64,000 nt of DNA from Candidatus Contendibacter sp. (GCA_029624765.1 JARSSO010000055.1:87177-151176), one strand, 5' to 3'. Positions 23,413 through 32,748 are shown, counted from the first letter of the stretch. The notes: generated by a model not told the origin, from the letters alone. A program made the numbers and translations.

Positions 23413-24175
23413 CTTGCCGGGCCAGCGGATCCTGCCGGTAAAACGCCCGCAGTTGGATGTAAACGGCGGGATAGGCGTCGGCGATCACCGCCGGGGTTTC
23501 GAAGAAGGCCTCGCTGGCGACGGCGAAAAACTCGGCGGGGCTGTCGGTGGCGTAGGGGTCCAGCGCCGTTGGCCGCTCTCGGTCCACTTGGCGGCACAAG
23601 TGGTCGTAGGCGGCGGTGAAGGCGCGGCTCCAGTTTCGCGCCGTCATGTCCCGGTGCAGTGGCGGCAGGCCATTGACCGCGCCGGTCAGCATGTCCAGCT
23701 TGTGGGCCATTTCGTGGATCACGACATTAAGGCCCGGCTGATCGAGCGTGTCCACGATATCGGCCCAGGACAGAATCACCGGGCCGCGTTCCCAGGCTTC
23801 GCCGATCAGTGGCCGATGGACGCTGTGAACCAGGCCGTTCGGGTCGGTGTATTCGTGATGGGCGAGAAAGCCCTCGGGATACAGGATCACCGCGCTCCAG
23901 TTCCGGTAGTAGTCCAGCCCCAGGTTCAAGATCGGCAGACAAGCCTGAGCGGCGATCAGCGGCCCCATTTCGGGAGTCAACTCCAGCCCGCCCGCGGGGT
24001 CCAGCGCCTTTTCCGCCAGGAACAGCGTCGCCAGATCGCGCAACCGTTCCAACTCCGTCGGGGTCAGACCCACGAGAACCGGTAGACTGGCGACCGTTGC
24101 CCGCCATTCCGCTTCCGGGATGCGGGCGCGTTCGAGCCGGCGTCGCTGGCGCCAGTGCTGAAATAATCCGAACAT
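23354..24175 (-). CDS. mtfA: MtfA-type zinc metallopeptidase
   Basis: 273 residues. Zinc site 'VVIHEMAHKLDM' (HExxH) with 'NGLPPLH' downstream, and the third glutamate in 'SPAEFFAVASEAFFE', define the M90/MtfA family. In E. coli MtfA binds the glucose repressor Mlc and acts as an aminopeptidase-like peptidase. Family phrases 'ALDPAGGLELTPEM' and 'DPYATDSPAEFF' are kept. No Mlc or PTS gene is near. A small membrane protein gene lies 4 bp upstream, suggesting an operon. The C-terminal tail is proline-rich. Confidence 0.85.
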   Translation of the reverse strand: MFGLFQHWRQRRRLERARIPEAEWRATVASLPVLVGLTPTELERLRDLATLFLAEKALDPAGGLELTPEMGPLIAAQACLPILNLGLDYYRNWSAVILYPEGFLAHHEYTDPNGLVHSVHRPLIGEAWERGPVILSWADIVDTLDQPGLNVVIHEMAHKLDMLTGAVNGLPPLHRDMTARNWSRAFTAAYDHLCRQVDRERPTALDPYATDSPAEFFAVASEAFFETPAVIADAYPAVYIQLRAFYRQDPLARQASDSPPTASVPPDPPPESE

Positions 24176-24179
24176 GGGG

Positions 24180-24425
24180 TCAGTCCGGTGTCTTGCGATC
24201 CGGGCCGCTCGTCTCCCGTACCCGCGCCAGATAGCGATCCGACCAGCGCGCCAGGGCGTAGATCGGATAGCCGATGACCATCACCGCCAACAGGATGAAA
24301 AGGATGAGAGCGACCGCCTTGGGCAATCGTCCCCACCATTCGGTGACGAAATACACCAGCCCCCACACCAGCAGGACGGTGATGCCGAGCGAAACCAGGA
24401 GAGCCAGAATGTCGTCGCGGCGCAT
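24180..24425 (-). CDS. small two-TM membrane protein upstream of mtfA
   Basis: 81 residues starting at the ATG at 24425. Two membrane segments, 'ILALLVSLGITVLLVWGLVYFV' and 'AVALILFILLAVMVIGYPIYAL', with a short charged hairpin between and a basic, polar C-terminal tail. No family is recognised. It ends 4 bp before the mtfA start codon and is thus likely cotranscribed with it. A longer in-frame reading exists upstream but is low-complexity and opposes leuB. Confidence 0.55.
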   Translation of the reverse strand: MRRDDILALLVSLGITVLLVWGLVYFVTEWWGRLPKAVALILFILLAVMVIGYPIYALARWSDRYLARVRETSGPDRKTPD

Positions 24426-24558
24426 GGGAGCACGATCGTTGGGAGGTAGCCGAGATTCGCTAGAGTAGCGGGGGGAGGGGGTTTTGCAAACCTGCTTGCG
24501 CCAGTTTAGAGTGGTTGGAATCCGCGGCGGCGTCCGGTGAACGTCGAGAGGAAAAACC

Positions 24559-25209
24559 ATGACTCCTAACATCCTGATGCTCCCCGGCGACGGCGTCGGC
24601 CCGGAAGTTGTCGCCGAGGCGGTGAAAGTGTTGGAATGTCTGCGCCAGGAACACGGTCTGGACGCGACGCTGGAATACGGCCTGCTGGGCGGTTGCGCGG
24701 TGGATACGCTGGGCGTCCCGTATCCCGAGGAAACCCGCCGTCGGGCGCGAGCGGCCGACGCCATCCTGCTTGGCGCGGTCGGCGGCCCCAAGTGGGAAAA
24801 GCTGGACCAGCCGCTGCGCCCGGAGAGCGGGCTGCTGGCTCTTCGCGCCGATCTGGGACTGTGTTTCAATCCGCGTCCGGTTGTTCTCCACCCCCAGGTG
24901 GCCGCCGTTAGCGGCCTGTTGCCGTCGGTCTACCTGGATGCCAATGGCAGGGGCTTGTATCAGCCGGGTCATGGCGCTATTACCGACCTCGCGGGTCGAG
25001 GCGTGGCCAATCCGCTGCCGACCATCCTGGCGGTGGCGATGTTGCTGCGCCATAGCCTGAACGCGCCGGGACAGGCCGAGCGCATCGAGCGCGCGATCGC
25101 TTGGGTACTGGACAAGGGCCTGCGTACCATGGATATCATGGCGCCCGGCATGGTTCCGGTAGGGACTCAGGCGATGGGTGATGCCGTGGCGGCGGCGCTG
25201 GCGGAGTGA
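24559..25209 (+). pseudogene. leuB: internally deleted 3-isopropylmalate dehydrogenase gene
   Basis: 216 residues against the usual ~355. Residues 1-115 follow LeuB ('ILMLPGDGVGPEVVAEAVKVL', 'LLGAVGGPKWE', 'RPESGLLALRADLGL'), residues ~135-216 follow the LeuB C-terminus ('GRGVANPLPTILAVAMLLRHSL', 'IAWVLDKGLRTMDI'). The central ~140 residues with the catalytic Tyr, Lys and metal-binding Asp residues are missing in frame. The junction ('VVLHPQVAAVSGLLP') matches nothing, and the conserved EPxHGSAPDIAG motif is changed to 'QPGHGAITDLAG'. The order leuB-asd-fimV is conserved in related genomes, so this is a decayed native gene; a retained non-catalytic role cannot be excluded. Confidence 0.75.
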
Positions 25210-25265
25210 GTGATTGGTGATTGGTGATTGGTGATTGGTGATTGGTGATTGGTGATTGGTGATTG
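25210..25265 (+). repeat. heptanucleotide tandem repeat (GTGATTG)x8
   Basis: Eight perfect copies of GTGATTG directly after the leuB remnant and 45 bp before the asd start codon. The unit is not a multiple of three and lies in untranslated DNA. Such short repeats slip during replication and can vary in copy number; here that would change the length of the asd leader or a promoter spacer. Confidence 0.95.
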
Positions 25266-25310
25266 GTAGTAACCAATGGTCGCCAAATTTTCCTTGATGA
25301 GGCAATTCCA

Positions 25311-26423
25311 ATGCAGCGAGTAGGCTTGGTGGGTTGGCGCGGCATGGTGGGTTCCGTGCTGATGGAGCGGATGCGGGCCGAAAACGATTTCGCCCTGATC
25401 GATCCGGTGTTCTTTACCACGTCCAACGTGGGTGGCCAGGGTCCGGCCATCGGTAAGGATGCGCCGGCCCTGAAGGACGCCAAATCCATCGCCGATCTGA
25501 AGGCGCTGGATATCGTCGTCACCTGTCAGGGCGGTGACTACACCAACGAAATTTATCCGCAACTGCGCGCCGCCGGCTGGAAGGGCTATTGGATCGACGC
25601 CGCTTCGGCCCTGCGGATGAAGGACGACGCGATCATCATCCTGGACCCGGTCAACCGCGCGGTGATCGAAAACGCCCTGGTCCGGGGCGTCAAGGATTAC
25701 ATCGGCGGCAACTGCACGGTCAGCCTGATGCTAATGGGTCTGGGGGGATTGTTCGCCCACGGACTGGTGGAGTGGATGACCGCCATGACCTATCAGGCCG
25801 CGTCCGGCGCCGGCGCCCAGCACATGCGTGAACTGATTCAGCAGATGGGCGTGATTCATGGCGCGGCGGCCGCCCGACTGGACCAGCCGGCATCGGCGAT
25901 CCTCGAAATCGACCGCGTCGTGGCCGAGACCCTGCGTTCCAGCGACTTCCCGACCGCGAACTTCGGGGTTCCGCTGGCCGGCAGTCTGATCCCCTGGATC
26001 GACAAGCAGATGGACAATGGCCAGAGCCGCGAGGAATGGAAGGGCCAGGCCGAAACCAACAAGATTCTAGGCCGTTCGGAGGCTCCGATTCCCATTGACG
26101 GCCTCTGCGTGCGCGTGGGCGCGATGCGCTGTCACAGCCAGGCCCTGACCATCAAGTTGACCCGCGCCGCGCCGCTGGATGAGCTTGTGGAAATCATCGG
26201 CACGGCCAACGATTGGGTGAGGGTGGTGCCGAACGAGCGCGAGCTTTCCATCCGTGGATTGACGCCGGCCACCGTCACTGGAACCCTGAACGTACCAGTG
26301 GGCCGGCTGCGCAAGCTCAATCAGGGGCCCGATTATTTGGCGGCGTTCACCTGCGGCGATCAACTCCTGTGGGGCGCGGCCGAACCGTTGCGGCGGATGT
26401 TGCGCATCCTGCTGGAGCGCTGA
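25311..26423 (+). CDS. asd: aspartate-semialdehyde dehydrogenase
   Basis: 370 residues. N-terminal NADP site 'VGLVGWRGMVGSVLMERM', active-site cysteine in 'GGNCTVSLML' (~134), substrate-binding arginine and histidine in 'RVGAMRCHSQALTIKL', and 'ANFGVPLAGSLIPWID' identify the Gram-negative type enzyme. It reduces aspartyl phosphate to the semialdehyde for Lys/DAP, Met and Thr synthesis and is normally essential for peptidoglycan. The ATG at 25311 has TGAGG upstream; an in-frame ATG at 25263 would place the repeat inside the leader of the protein and is unlikely. Confidence 0.95.
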   Translation: MQRVGLVGWRGMVGSVLMERMRAENDFALIDPVFFTTSNVGGQGPAIGKDAPALKDAKSIADLKALDIVVTCQGGDYTNEIYPQLRAAGWKGYWIDAASALRMKDDAIIILDPVNRAVIENALVRGVKDYIGGNCTVSLMLMGLGGLFAHGLVEWMTAMTYQAASGAGAQHMRELIQQMGVIHGAAAARLDQPASAILEIDRVVAETLRSSDFPTANFGVPLAGSLIPWIDKQMDNGQSREEWKGQAETNKILGRSEAPIPIDGLCVRVGAMRCHSQALTIKLTRAAPLDELVEIIGTANDWVRVVPNERELSIRGLTPATVTGTLNVPVGRLRKLNQGPDYLAAFTCGDQLLWGAAEPLRRMLRILLER

Positions 26424-26657
26424 GCCCTCCGGGGCGGAGCTTCCGGCCATCGGCCACGGAATTTCCCGGAATTTCATCGCGCATCCAAATCGCGGAAATC
26501 CCGATTAAGGAGTATCTTTAACGGGAAGCTTCGAGCCGCCGCGCATTTCACCCACGGTTCCAAGCGGAACGGCCGCCGGCTCGAACGCCGGCGGCGGTAT
26601 CCAAGCTCATCCCGCCGGCATAACAATCTTACCGGCGGCGGAATGGAGACAGGTTCC

Positions 26658-28925
26658 ATGCCGACCAGGATATTACTCCGACTGTTCTTTTTAGCCGGGC
26701 TGGCAGCGCCTTGGTGCGCCTTTGCCCTAGGTGTTGGTCAACTGGAGGTGCGTTCGGCGCTCAATCAGATTTTCGAGGCTGAACTGCCGCTGATCGTCAA
26801 CAATCCCACCGAGCTGACCGGTTTGACCGCGCGAATTCCTCGTCAGGAGGAGTTCAATCGGGTGGGGATCGAGCGGCTTGAATTTCTCTCGAAGCTGCGG
26901 TTTTCGGTGCAAACGCCGCCGAGTGGCCCGAAAGTCGTCAAAATAACCTCGCTCGAACCGATTCGCGAACCGAATTTCACGTTGCTGCTGGAGCTGGTCT
27001 GGCAGCGTGGCCGGTTGATTCGCGAGTTTCCGGTTCACCTCGATCCCGAGTTGTACGCAAATCGCCGGCAGCCGCCCGCGCCGCCAGTCGTGGCGCCGTT
27101 GCCGCCGGTCGTGGCGCCGCCGTCGGTCGCTCCGCCACCCCCCGCCGTTCCACAATTGCCGCCCGCGCCGCCGGTTAGCTTCGAGGGCGCTTCGTTCTAT
27201 GGACCGGTCAGGTCCGGCGAGACCCTGGCGGCCATCGCCAACCGGGTTCGGCCATCGACCGCGATCAGCGTGCCGCAGATGATGGCGATTCTGATCGCGG
27301 GTAATCCGACGGCTTTTGTCAATGGCAACCCCAATACCCTGCGTTCCGGCGCCACGCTCAAGGTGCCGACGCCGCAGGCGCTGGGCACGCCGTCGGCGCC
27401 ATCGCCACCGACCCCGGCGCCGACCACGGCTGGGCCGGCGGTCGCCTCCGTGCCGACCGATTTGACGACCCCTGGTCCAGCCGTGGTATCCGCGCCGGGA
27501 TCGGCGCCCCCGTCCGAGCCTGTCGCGCCCGTTACGCCGCCGCCTCGACCGATTACCACCACGCCGTTACCCCCGGCTCCGGTGGCGGAGGCGCCGCCGC
27601 TCACCACGCCGACGCCGGTTGCCGGACCCGGTTCGACGCCGCCCTTGTCGCCTCCCGCCGAACCGCTGCGGGAAATCGTTCCGCAAACTACCGTGCCCCA
27701 GTCGGAAACGCCGCCCGCGCCTCCGGTTGCCGCGCCTCCGGTTGCCACGCCTCCGGTTGCCGCGCCGCCCGCGCCCCCGGTTGCCGCGCCGCGGCCGGCC
27801 GCGCCTGCCCCCAAGCCCAAGCCACCGGCGCCGCCTCCGGTCGCCGAATCCAGTTGGATGAGCAATCCGATCGTCTGGATCGCCATCGCCCTGATCGTCC
27901 TGGCTATCGCCGCCCTGATCGTGCTTCCGTTGTTGCGGCGCCCCGCTCGGACCAAGCAGCCGATGGAGGACGAATTGGCCGTACTGGAATCCACGGAAAC
28001 CTTGCCTACCGTGGTCCGGTCCCAGGAAGGCACAACGGCCCGAACCCGGCCTCGCGAACCGGTCTCCGCGCGGCCGCGACCCGCCGCGAAATTGGCGGCG
28101 GTTCCCCCGGCAGCGCCCGGTCAGGAGAAAGCGGCGCCCAGTCCGGCGGGTCCCGCCACCCCGAGGCCGATTCGAGAGTTACTCAAGGACGATTTTGGCC
28201 TTGGCGAGAGTGGAGCAGCGCCGGCGGCTCGTCCGGGCGTGGCGCCCGCGCGAGATATCAAGGCGCCGCTGCTGGAAGCCGAGCCGCCCACTGCGTCGGT
28301 GACCCGCCAGCCCGCCAGCCCGCTGGCGGAACAGGAGGAGCAGCGGGAGGCTCCGGCGCAGCCGCGGACGGAATTGCCATCGGAGTTGCGCCTGGATGGT
28401 TTGGATTTCGATCTTGATGGCCTTGGGCTGGGCAGGACCGCTCGGCCGCAGCCGTCCGAATTGCCGCCGCTGGAGATGAAACCGGGGAGTTTGGGAACTG
28501 GGAAGCCATCCGAACCCTCGCCGCTGGAACGAGGTATCGCCGAACCCCCGACCGCATCGTCGGCCCCGGCGTCCACGGTTGCCGTTCCAACCGGTTCTCC
28601 GAAGCCGGGATTGAAATTCGAATTCACCGACATCACTCAGGAACTGGCGAAATCCGGCGCCACCGAGGAACCGCTGAAGCTGGATGAGGCTTTGCAAAAC
28701 CTTGGTGGCGATACCTTGAAGCTTGGCGATAAAACGGGAACGACCGACAGGGTCGCTGGAGGCATCAGCGCCGCCGATTACGTGGAAACCAAGCTGGATC
28801 TGGCTTCGGCGTATCTGGAAATGGGCGATCAGGTGGGCGCGCGCAGCCTGCTGGACGAAGTATTGCGGGAAGGCGACGCCAACCAGAAAGAACGGGCCAG
28901 GGCGTTTCTCAAGAAGCTGGGTTGA
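26658..28925 (+). CDS. fimV: FimV-like peptidoglycan-binding polar protein
   Basis: 755 residues. Signal peptide, then the FimV N-domain ('LGVGQLEVRSALNQIFEAELPLIV', 'LEFLSKLRFSVQ'), proline-rich linker, a LysM-like peptidoglycan-binding unit ('GPVRSGETLAAIANRV'...'TLRSGATLKVP', ~185-235), a very long Pro/Ala/Val linker, one membrane segment 'IVWIAIALIVLAIAALIVL' (~405), an acidic cytoplasmic region and the C-terminal FimV/TPR motif 'DYVETKLDLASAYLEMGDQVGARSLLDEVL'. It organises the cell pole and affects type II secretion and type IV pili in related bacteria. It follows asd, as in Pseudomonas; truA is absent after it. Confidence 0.9.
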   Translation: MPTRILLRLFFLAGLAAPWCAFALGVGQLEVRSALNQIFEAELPLIVNNPTELTGLTARIPRQEEFNRVGIERLEFLSKLRFSVQTPPSGPKVVKITSLEPIREPNFTLLLELVWQRGRLIREFPVHLDPELYANRRQPPAPPVVAPLPPVVAPPSVAPPPPAVPQLPPAPPVSFEGASFYGPVRSGETLAAIANRVRPSTAISVPQMMAILIAGNPTAFVNGNPNTLRSGATLKVPTPQALGTPSAPSPPTPAPTTAGPAVASVPTDLTTPGPAVVSAPGSAPPSEPVAPVTPPPRPITTTPLPPAPVAEAPPLTTPTPVAGPGSTPPLSPPAEPLREIVPQTTVPQSETPPAPPVAAPPVATPPVAAPPAPPVAAPRPAAPAPKPKPPAPPPVAESSWMSNPIVWIAIALIVLAIAALIVLPLLRRPARTKQPMEDELAVLESTETLPTVVRSQEGTTARTRPREPVSARPRPAAKLAAVPPAAPGQEKAAPSPAGPATPRPIRELLKDDFGLGESGAAPAARPGVAPARDIKAPLLEAEPPTASVTRQPASPLAEQEEQREAPAQPRTELPSELRLDGLDFDLDGLGLGRTARPQPSELPPLEMKPGSLGTGKPSEPSPLERGIAEPPTASSAPASTVAVPTGSPKPGLKFEFTDITQELAKSGATEEPLKLDEALQNLGGDTLKLGDKTGTTDRVAGGISAADYVETKLDLASAYLEMGDQVGARSLLDEVLREGDANQKERARAFLKKLG

Positions 28926-28935
28926 CGGTCAAAAC

Positions 28936-28974
28936 AAAACCCCCTCTCTTATCTTATGGAGAGGGGGTTTTTGT
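28936..28974. terminator. bidirectional terminator between fimV and mltD
   Basis: Nine-bp perfect stem (28940-28948 with 28959-28967) flanked by A's on the left and T's on the right, so it works for both convergent genes. Confidence 0.9.
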
Positions 28975-28984
28975 TTGACCGGAG

Positions 28985-30217
28985 TCAGCGCATCCGACTG
29001 GTGGTGGTCACCGGATCGGCCAGCGCCAGCGCGCGGTCGGCGACGCCGCGTTGCACCAGCCGTTCCACGGTTCCGGCGGGCAACCACACCAAAGTTCCCG
29101 CCGGCAGTTCGATGCGGCCGTTCTGGGCCGCCGGGTTCCAGGCTTTGTTCAAACTGGTCAGTTCCCACGGATTGACCTCGTAATAGCTCGCCAGCGTCAT
29201 GGCGTTCACCGCTTGCCGGAGCCGCACCCGGTCCAGGTTCAGGGGCGGTTCGTAGCGGACGCCTTCCGGGAAGAAGCGCTGGGGATTGCGGGCGATTTCG
29301 CGGGCCGCCAGAAATTCCGTGTAGAAGTTGCGCGACGCGAAACCAAAGCCTTTGCCGGAGTAATTCCGCACGATGGCGACGAAATCGTTGCCGAAAGCCT
29401 GCTGGGCGTTCTTCATCCCTCCCACGCCATGGTTGTAGGAGGTGAGCGCGAGCGGCCAGTTCCCCAGGCGGTCGTGGGCGTTGGTCAGGTAACGGGCGGC
29501 GCCCTGCGCCGAGGCCACGGGATCGCGCCGCTCGTCCACCGCCGCGTTCAACATGCCGAAATGGCGCGCGGTACCGGGCATGAACTGCCACATGCCCACC
29601 GCGCCGGCCGACGAGGCGGCGTGGTTCTGGAAGGACGATTCGACATGCGGCAGGTAGGCCAGATCGTCGGGCAGACCCGCTTCGCGAAACACGCCGCGAA
29701 AGGCCGCGTCGTAACGGCCGCTGATTTCCAGTCCTCGCTTGAAGCGTTCGCGCATGCCGCGCTGGGTGCGCAGCCGGTCGCTGGCGCCGACGACGGCACC
29801 GGGACCGCCGCTACTGGCTCGAATATGGTCCGCCAGCTTCTGTTCGGCGGGCGTCAGCGGGGCGCCGGTGGTCACCTTGAATTCCAGTTGGCGCAGGATG
29901 TCGCGCAAATTCTCCTGATGGCCCTTGACGAAAGCTTGCTGCTCGGGGGTTTGACTTTCGCCGATCTCGCCGGGCAAGCTCAGGACGCCGTACACCAGAT
30001 CGAGATGACGGTCATCGTGCAACGCCACCTGGCCGCGTCCCCAGGTAGCGTAGACGTTGCGCCAGAATCCGATCTGGGGTTGTAGTTCCGGGGGTGCGGG
30101 GAACGTCGCGTCGCTCGACAAAGGATCGATCCTGGGCGGCGGCGCCGGCTGACTGGCGCAGGCGACCAGCGCCAGCAGCGTCAGGACGATCAGGAATCCG
30201 CGCGATTGTGGGTACAT
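28985..30217 (-). CDS. mltD: membrane-bound lytic murein transglycosylase D
   Basis: 410 residues. Lipoprotein signal with 'LLALVACAS' (cysteine ~20), then the family domain 'LTPAEQKLADHI', and an SLT domain with catalytic glutamate in 'LAYLPHVESSFQNHAASSAGAVGMWQFMPGTARHFGM' and 'NWPLALTSYNHGVGG'. The C-terminal ~50 residues contain a degenerate single LysM-like repeat ('ASYYEVNPWELTSLNKAW...LPAGTLVWLP') instead of the usual multiple copies. It cleaves glycan strands from the outer membrane. It is downstream of gspN on the same strand. Confidence 0.9.
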   Translation of the reverse strand: MYPQSRGFLIVLTLLALVACASQPAPPPRIDPLSSDATFPAPPELQPQIGFWRNVYATWGRGQVALHDDRHLDLVYGVLSLPGEIGESQTPEQQAFVKGHQENLRDILRQLEFKVTTGAPLTPAEQKLADHIRASSGGPGAVVGASDRLRTQRGMRERFKRGLEISGRYDAAFRGVFREAGLPDDLAYLPHVESSFQNHAASSAGAVGMWQFMPGTARHFGMLNAAVDERRDPVASAQGAARYLTNAHDRLGNWPLALTSYNHGVGGMKNAQQAFGNDFVAIVRNYSGKGFGFASRNFYTEFLAAREIARNPQRFFPEGVRYEPPLNLDRVRLRQAVNAMTLASYYEVNPWELTSLNKAWNPAAQNGRIELPAGTLVWLPAGTVERLVQRGVADRALALADPVTTTSRMR

Positions 30218-30284
30218 CGGTGGTTGCCTCCCTTGGTGGTTCCCTTGCGATTGGAAGTGGATGAGCGGTGTTCCAGACGGCCCC

Positions 30285-31049
30285 CTACCGAAGCAGGACG
30301 CCGGAAAAATTCAAGGCCCAGCGACCATCGCCGCCGGGCGGCCCCAGCAGACTCAACGCCTGGCGGAGCGCCGGGTTGCCGTCGCCGCGCACCGCCGCCC
30401 AACCCGTGAAGCGGTAACGACCGTCCGGCAACAGATTCAGCGCGCCCTCCAGCGCCAGTGGCCCGTCGCGGTCCTTGACCGCGCCCTGGACGCCCTCGGG
30501 GCTGGCCGGCGTCAGTTGGACCGTGAAATCGCCCAGGCTCAACGGCCGGTCCAGGGTGATCCGCATGTCCAGCAGACGAACGACGCCATCGGCGGTTTGC
30601 GGCCAGCCGGCGGCGTTGTTCAGGAACAACTCCCGCAGGTTGAATTCCACTACCCCTTGCAACGGCAGCCTGGGTTGTCCAGCCAGGGCGTTCAGCCAGG
30701 CGAGCGGCAATCGGCCACTGGCGTCGCGCAACCGCAACCGGCGGCTTGGGTTGACCGCCGCCTTGCCGCTCAGCTTGAGCTCGGGATCGTTCGCGTCCAG
30801 TTGAAATTCCAGCCAGCCGGTCCATAGCGCCGACGCCCGCCAATTCCAGTTTAGCCGATCGATCCGGACGCCGCGCCACTGGATGCCGCGGGCGGAACCT
30901 TCCATCGCCAGTCCTTCGACGGTTTGCACGCTAAAGCCGGGCAGGCGAGCGGCGATTCGGTCGATCACCGGAGCGGCCGGCGCCAGCAGCACCAGGGACA
31001 GCAGGAAGGCCAGCACACCCAGCAGACCGTAACCCAGAATGCGCTTCAC
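30285..31049 (-). CDS. gspN: type II secretion system protein N
   Basis: 254 residues from a GTG start overlapping the gspM stop as GTGA. One N-terminal membrane anchor ('LGYGLLGVLAFLLSLVLLAPA'), then a beta-rich periplasmic domain with 'GFSVQTVEGLAMEGSARGIQWRGVRIDRLNW' and 'DGRYRFTGWAAVRG', as in GspN proteins, which resemble asymmetric lipid-carrier-like beta domains. It is the last gsp gene of the operon, followed by mltD. Confidence 0.85.
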   Translation of the reverse strand: MKRILGYGLLGVLAFLLSLVLLAPAAPVIDRIAARLPGFSVQTVEGLAMEGSARGIQWRGVRIDRLNWNWRASALWTGWLEFQLDANDPELKLSGKAAVNPSRRLRLRDASGRLPLAWLNALAGQPRLPLQGVVEFNLRELFLNNAAGWPQTADGVVRLLDMRITLDRPLSLGDFTVQLTPASPEGVQGAVKDRDGPLALEGALNLLPDGRYRFTGWAAVRGDGNPALRQALSLLGPPGGDGRWALNFSGVLLR

Positions 31050-31531
31050 GGTCGGCGGCCCTGGACGGTGGCGCGCGCGTTCACCCGGCCGGCGGCGACC
31101 CGGTCCACGCTCAGGTTGACGATGGCGACGCGGTGATCGCGCTCCAACATGCCCAGCCAGGGCACGAGCCGGTCGAACTCGACCGCGTCGAACTGAACGC
31201 CGAGCCGGTTTTCGCCCTGCGGCGCGACCCGCTTGAGAGCCGCGCCCAGTCCGGCGGTTCGGGCGGTCTGATCCACCAGGGTGAGCAGCGATCGGTCGTC
31301 GGCCACGGTTGGCGCCTTGCCCGATTCCTCCAGTCGCCGGATCGCTTCGACCGTCCGCCGCATCGCGGCCAGTTCGGCGCGCTGCTCGGCGACGCTCTGC
31401 CGCAGTCGCCGGTGGCTGGCCTGAAACGGTTGCCAGGCCAGCGCGTGGAGCAGCAGGGCCAGGGCCAGCACCGCGCCGCCGGCGATCAGGAAGCGCTCGC
31501 GGCGGCTCAGGCTTTCCCACCAGGCTTTCAC
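31046..31531 (-). CDS. gspM: type II secretion system protein M
   Basis: 161 residues. N-terminal 'WWESLSRRERFLIAGGAVLALALLLHALAW' is the GspM membrane anchor, followed by a coiled coil ('RLRQSVAEQRAELAAMRRTVEAI') and a ferredoxin-like periplasmic domain ('LVPWLGMLERDHRVAIVNLSVDRV'). GspM partners GspL in the inner-membrane assembly platform. Both ends overlap neighbours by 4 bp, indicating strict translational coupling. Confidence 0.9.
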   Translation of the reverse strand: MKAWWESLSRRERFLIAGGAVLALALLLHALAWQPFQASHRRLRQSVAEQRAELAAMRRTVEAIRRLEESGKAPTVADDRSLLTLVDQTARTAGLGAALKRVAPQGENRLGVQFDAVEFDRLVPWLGMLERDHRVAIVNLSVDRVAAGRVNARATVQGRRP

Positions 31532-32748
31532 GAGGACGCCCTTTTCAGCGTGACCTTGCCTTCCACCCGACCTTCCCGCTGCGTGGCGCGCATCTCGATT
31601 CGCAGTCCCGGTTGCTGGTCCAGCTTCCGCCGGAGTTGATCCAGCACCGCCGAATTGCCGCCCTCCAGGTCAAGGTCCATCTGGCTATCACGGTAGCCGA
31701 GGCCGCGCAAGGTCACGCCCGGAAAACCAGCCAGCGGCTGACCACCCTGGTAAAGCAGTTCGAGAAACGCGCTGGCGTCGACGCTGGCCGGTCGCAATTC
31801 CCGCAGACGGGTTTCCAACTGAAACCGGGGATTTGGAATATTGGTCGCGCCCGGCACGACTTCCCGATAGACCTGTTCCATCGCGGCCCGCAGCCTGATC
31901 TGTTCGCGTCGCAGGCTCCAGTGTTCGTGCGCCAGGCCGATGCCCTGGATCAGCAGCCACGCGCTGGCCAGGGCCGCCGCCGCGCGCCAGGGCCGCAGCC
32001 GTGGTCCCCAGCGCGCCTGGGGACTGTAGGAACCCTGCAATAGATTGATCACCGCAGCCGCCTGATAGGTGCTGGCGAACACTTGGAGCGGTTCGGGGGC
32101 GCTGTCCTCGATGCGCGATTCCAACCCGGCCTCGGTCAGGGTCGGTGGCGGGTGGCCCCAGACCCGCAGTCGGCGCGGCTTGGCGTCGCCGGCCTCGGTC
32201 ATGGCCCGGCTCAGCAGCAGCTCCAGTACATCCCGCTCGGTGGCGAAGCCGTCCCAGCGGCCGGTGCGCGCCACCGCCCGCCGTTCCTCCAGCAAAACGC
32301 TCCAGTCGCCTTCCCGCCAGGGGAGCAACAGCGGCTCCGGAACGATGGCGACCGGAACCAGTCCGGCTTGGGCGCAAACGTCCAGCCAGCCGCGCAGAAC
32401 CTCTCGATTGACAACCGCCACCGGCAGCCGGTCGCCATCGGGCGGACCGCCCAGGGCGAAATGCAACGCCTCGACGTCCTCGACCACCTGATCTTCCAGG
32501 GCGTAAGGCACGGCGCGCGTCCAAGTGGACCGCTTGCGGCTGGGCAAGGCGACCTGGCGCAGGGTGATCGCCTCGCTGGGCGCGATCAGCACCAACCGCG
32601 GCCCAGCGGTCTGCCCCGCCAGTTCGGCCAGCGCGCCGCGTCGAATCGCGCGGTTGGCGCACAGCCACTCGGCTTGATCGGGCGGGCGCAGGCGAAGAAA
32701 GCAGAGGGGGGCGGGCAAGGTCGTTTCAATCCTGATGGCTAAAACCAC
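31528..32748 (-). CDS. gspL: type II secretion system protein L
   Basis: 406 residues from a GTG that overlaps the end of gspK by 23 bp; an in-frame ATG start would lie deep inside gspK, so GTG is preferred. The actin-like cytoplasmic domain ('LVLIAPSEAITLRQVALPSRKRSTWTRAVPYALEDQVVEDVEALHFAL') binds the GspE ATPase. It continues with one membrane segment (~'AAAALASAWLLIQGIGLAH') and a periplasmic ferredoxin-like domain. It anchors the secretion motor to GspM. Confidence 0.9.
   Translation of the reverse strand: MVLAIRIETTLPAPLCFLRLRPPDQAEWLCANRAIRRGALAELAGQTAGPRLVLIAPSEAITLRQVALPSRKRSTWTRAVPYALEDQVVEDVEALHFALGGPPDGDRLPVAVVNREVLRGWLDVCAQAGLVPVAIVPEPLLLPWREGDWSVLLEERRAVARTGRWDGFATERDVLELLLSRAMTEAGDAKPRRLRVWGHPPPTLTEAGLESRIEDSAPEPLQVFASTYQAAAVINLLQGSYSPQARWGPRLRPWRAAAALASAWLLIQGIGLAHEHWSLRREQIRLRAAMEQVYREVVPGATNIPNPRFQLETRLRELRPASVDASAFLELLYQGGQPLAGFPGVTLRGLGYRDSQMDLDLEGGNSAVLDQLRRKLDQQPGLRIEMRATQREGRVEGKVTLKRASS

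Noticed and set aside
25136..25562. Minus-strand ORFs with repeated SPITNHQ peptides
   Set aside because: These are translations of the heptanucleotide repeat and overlap asd in antisense; not genes.
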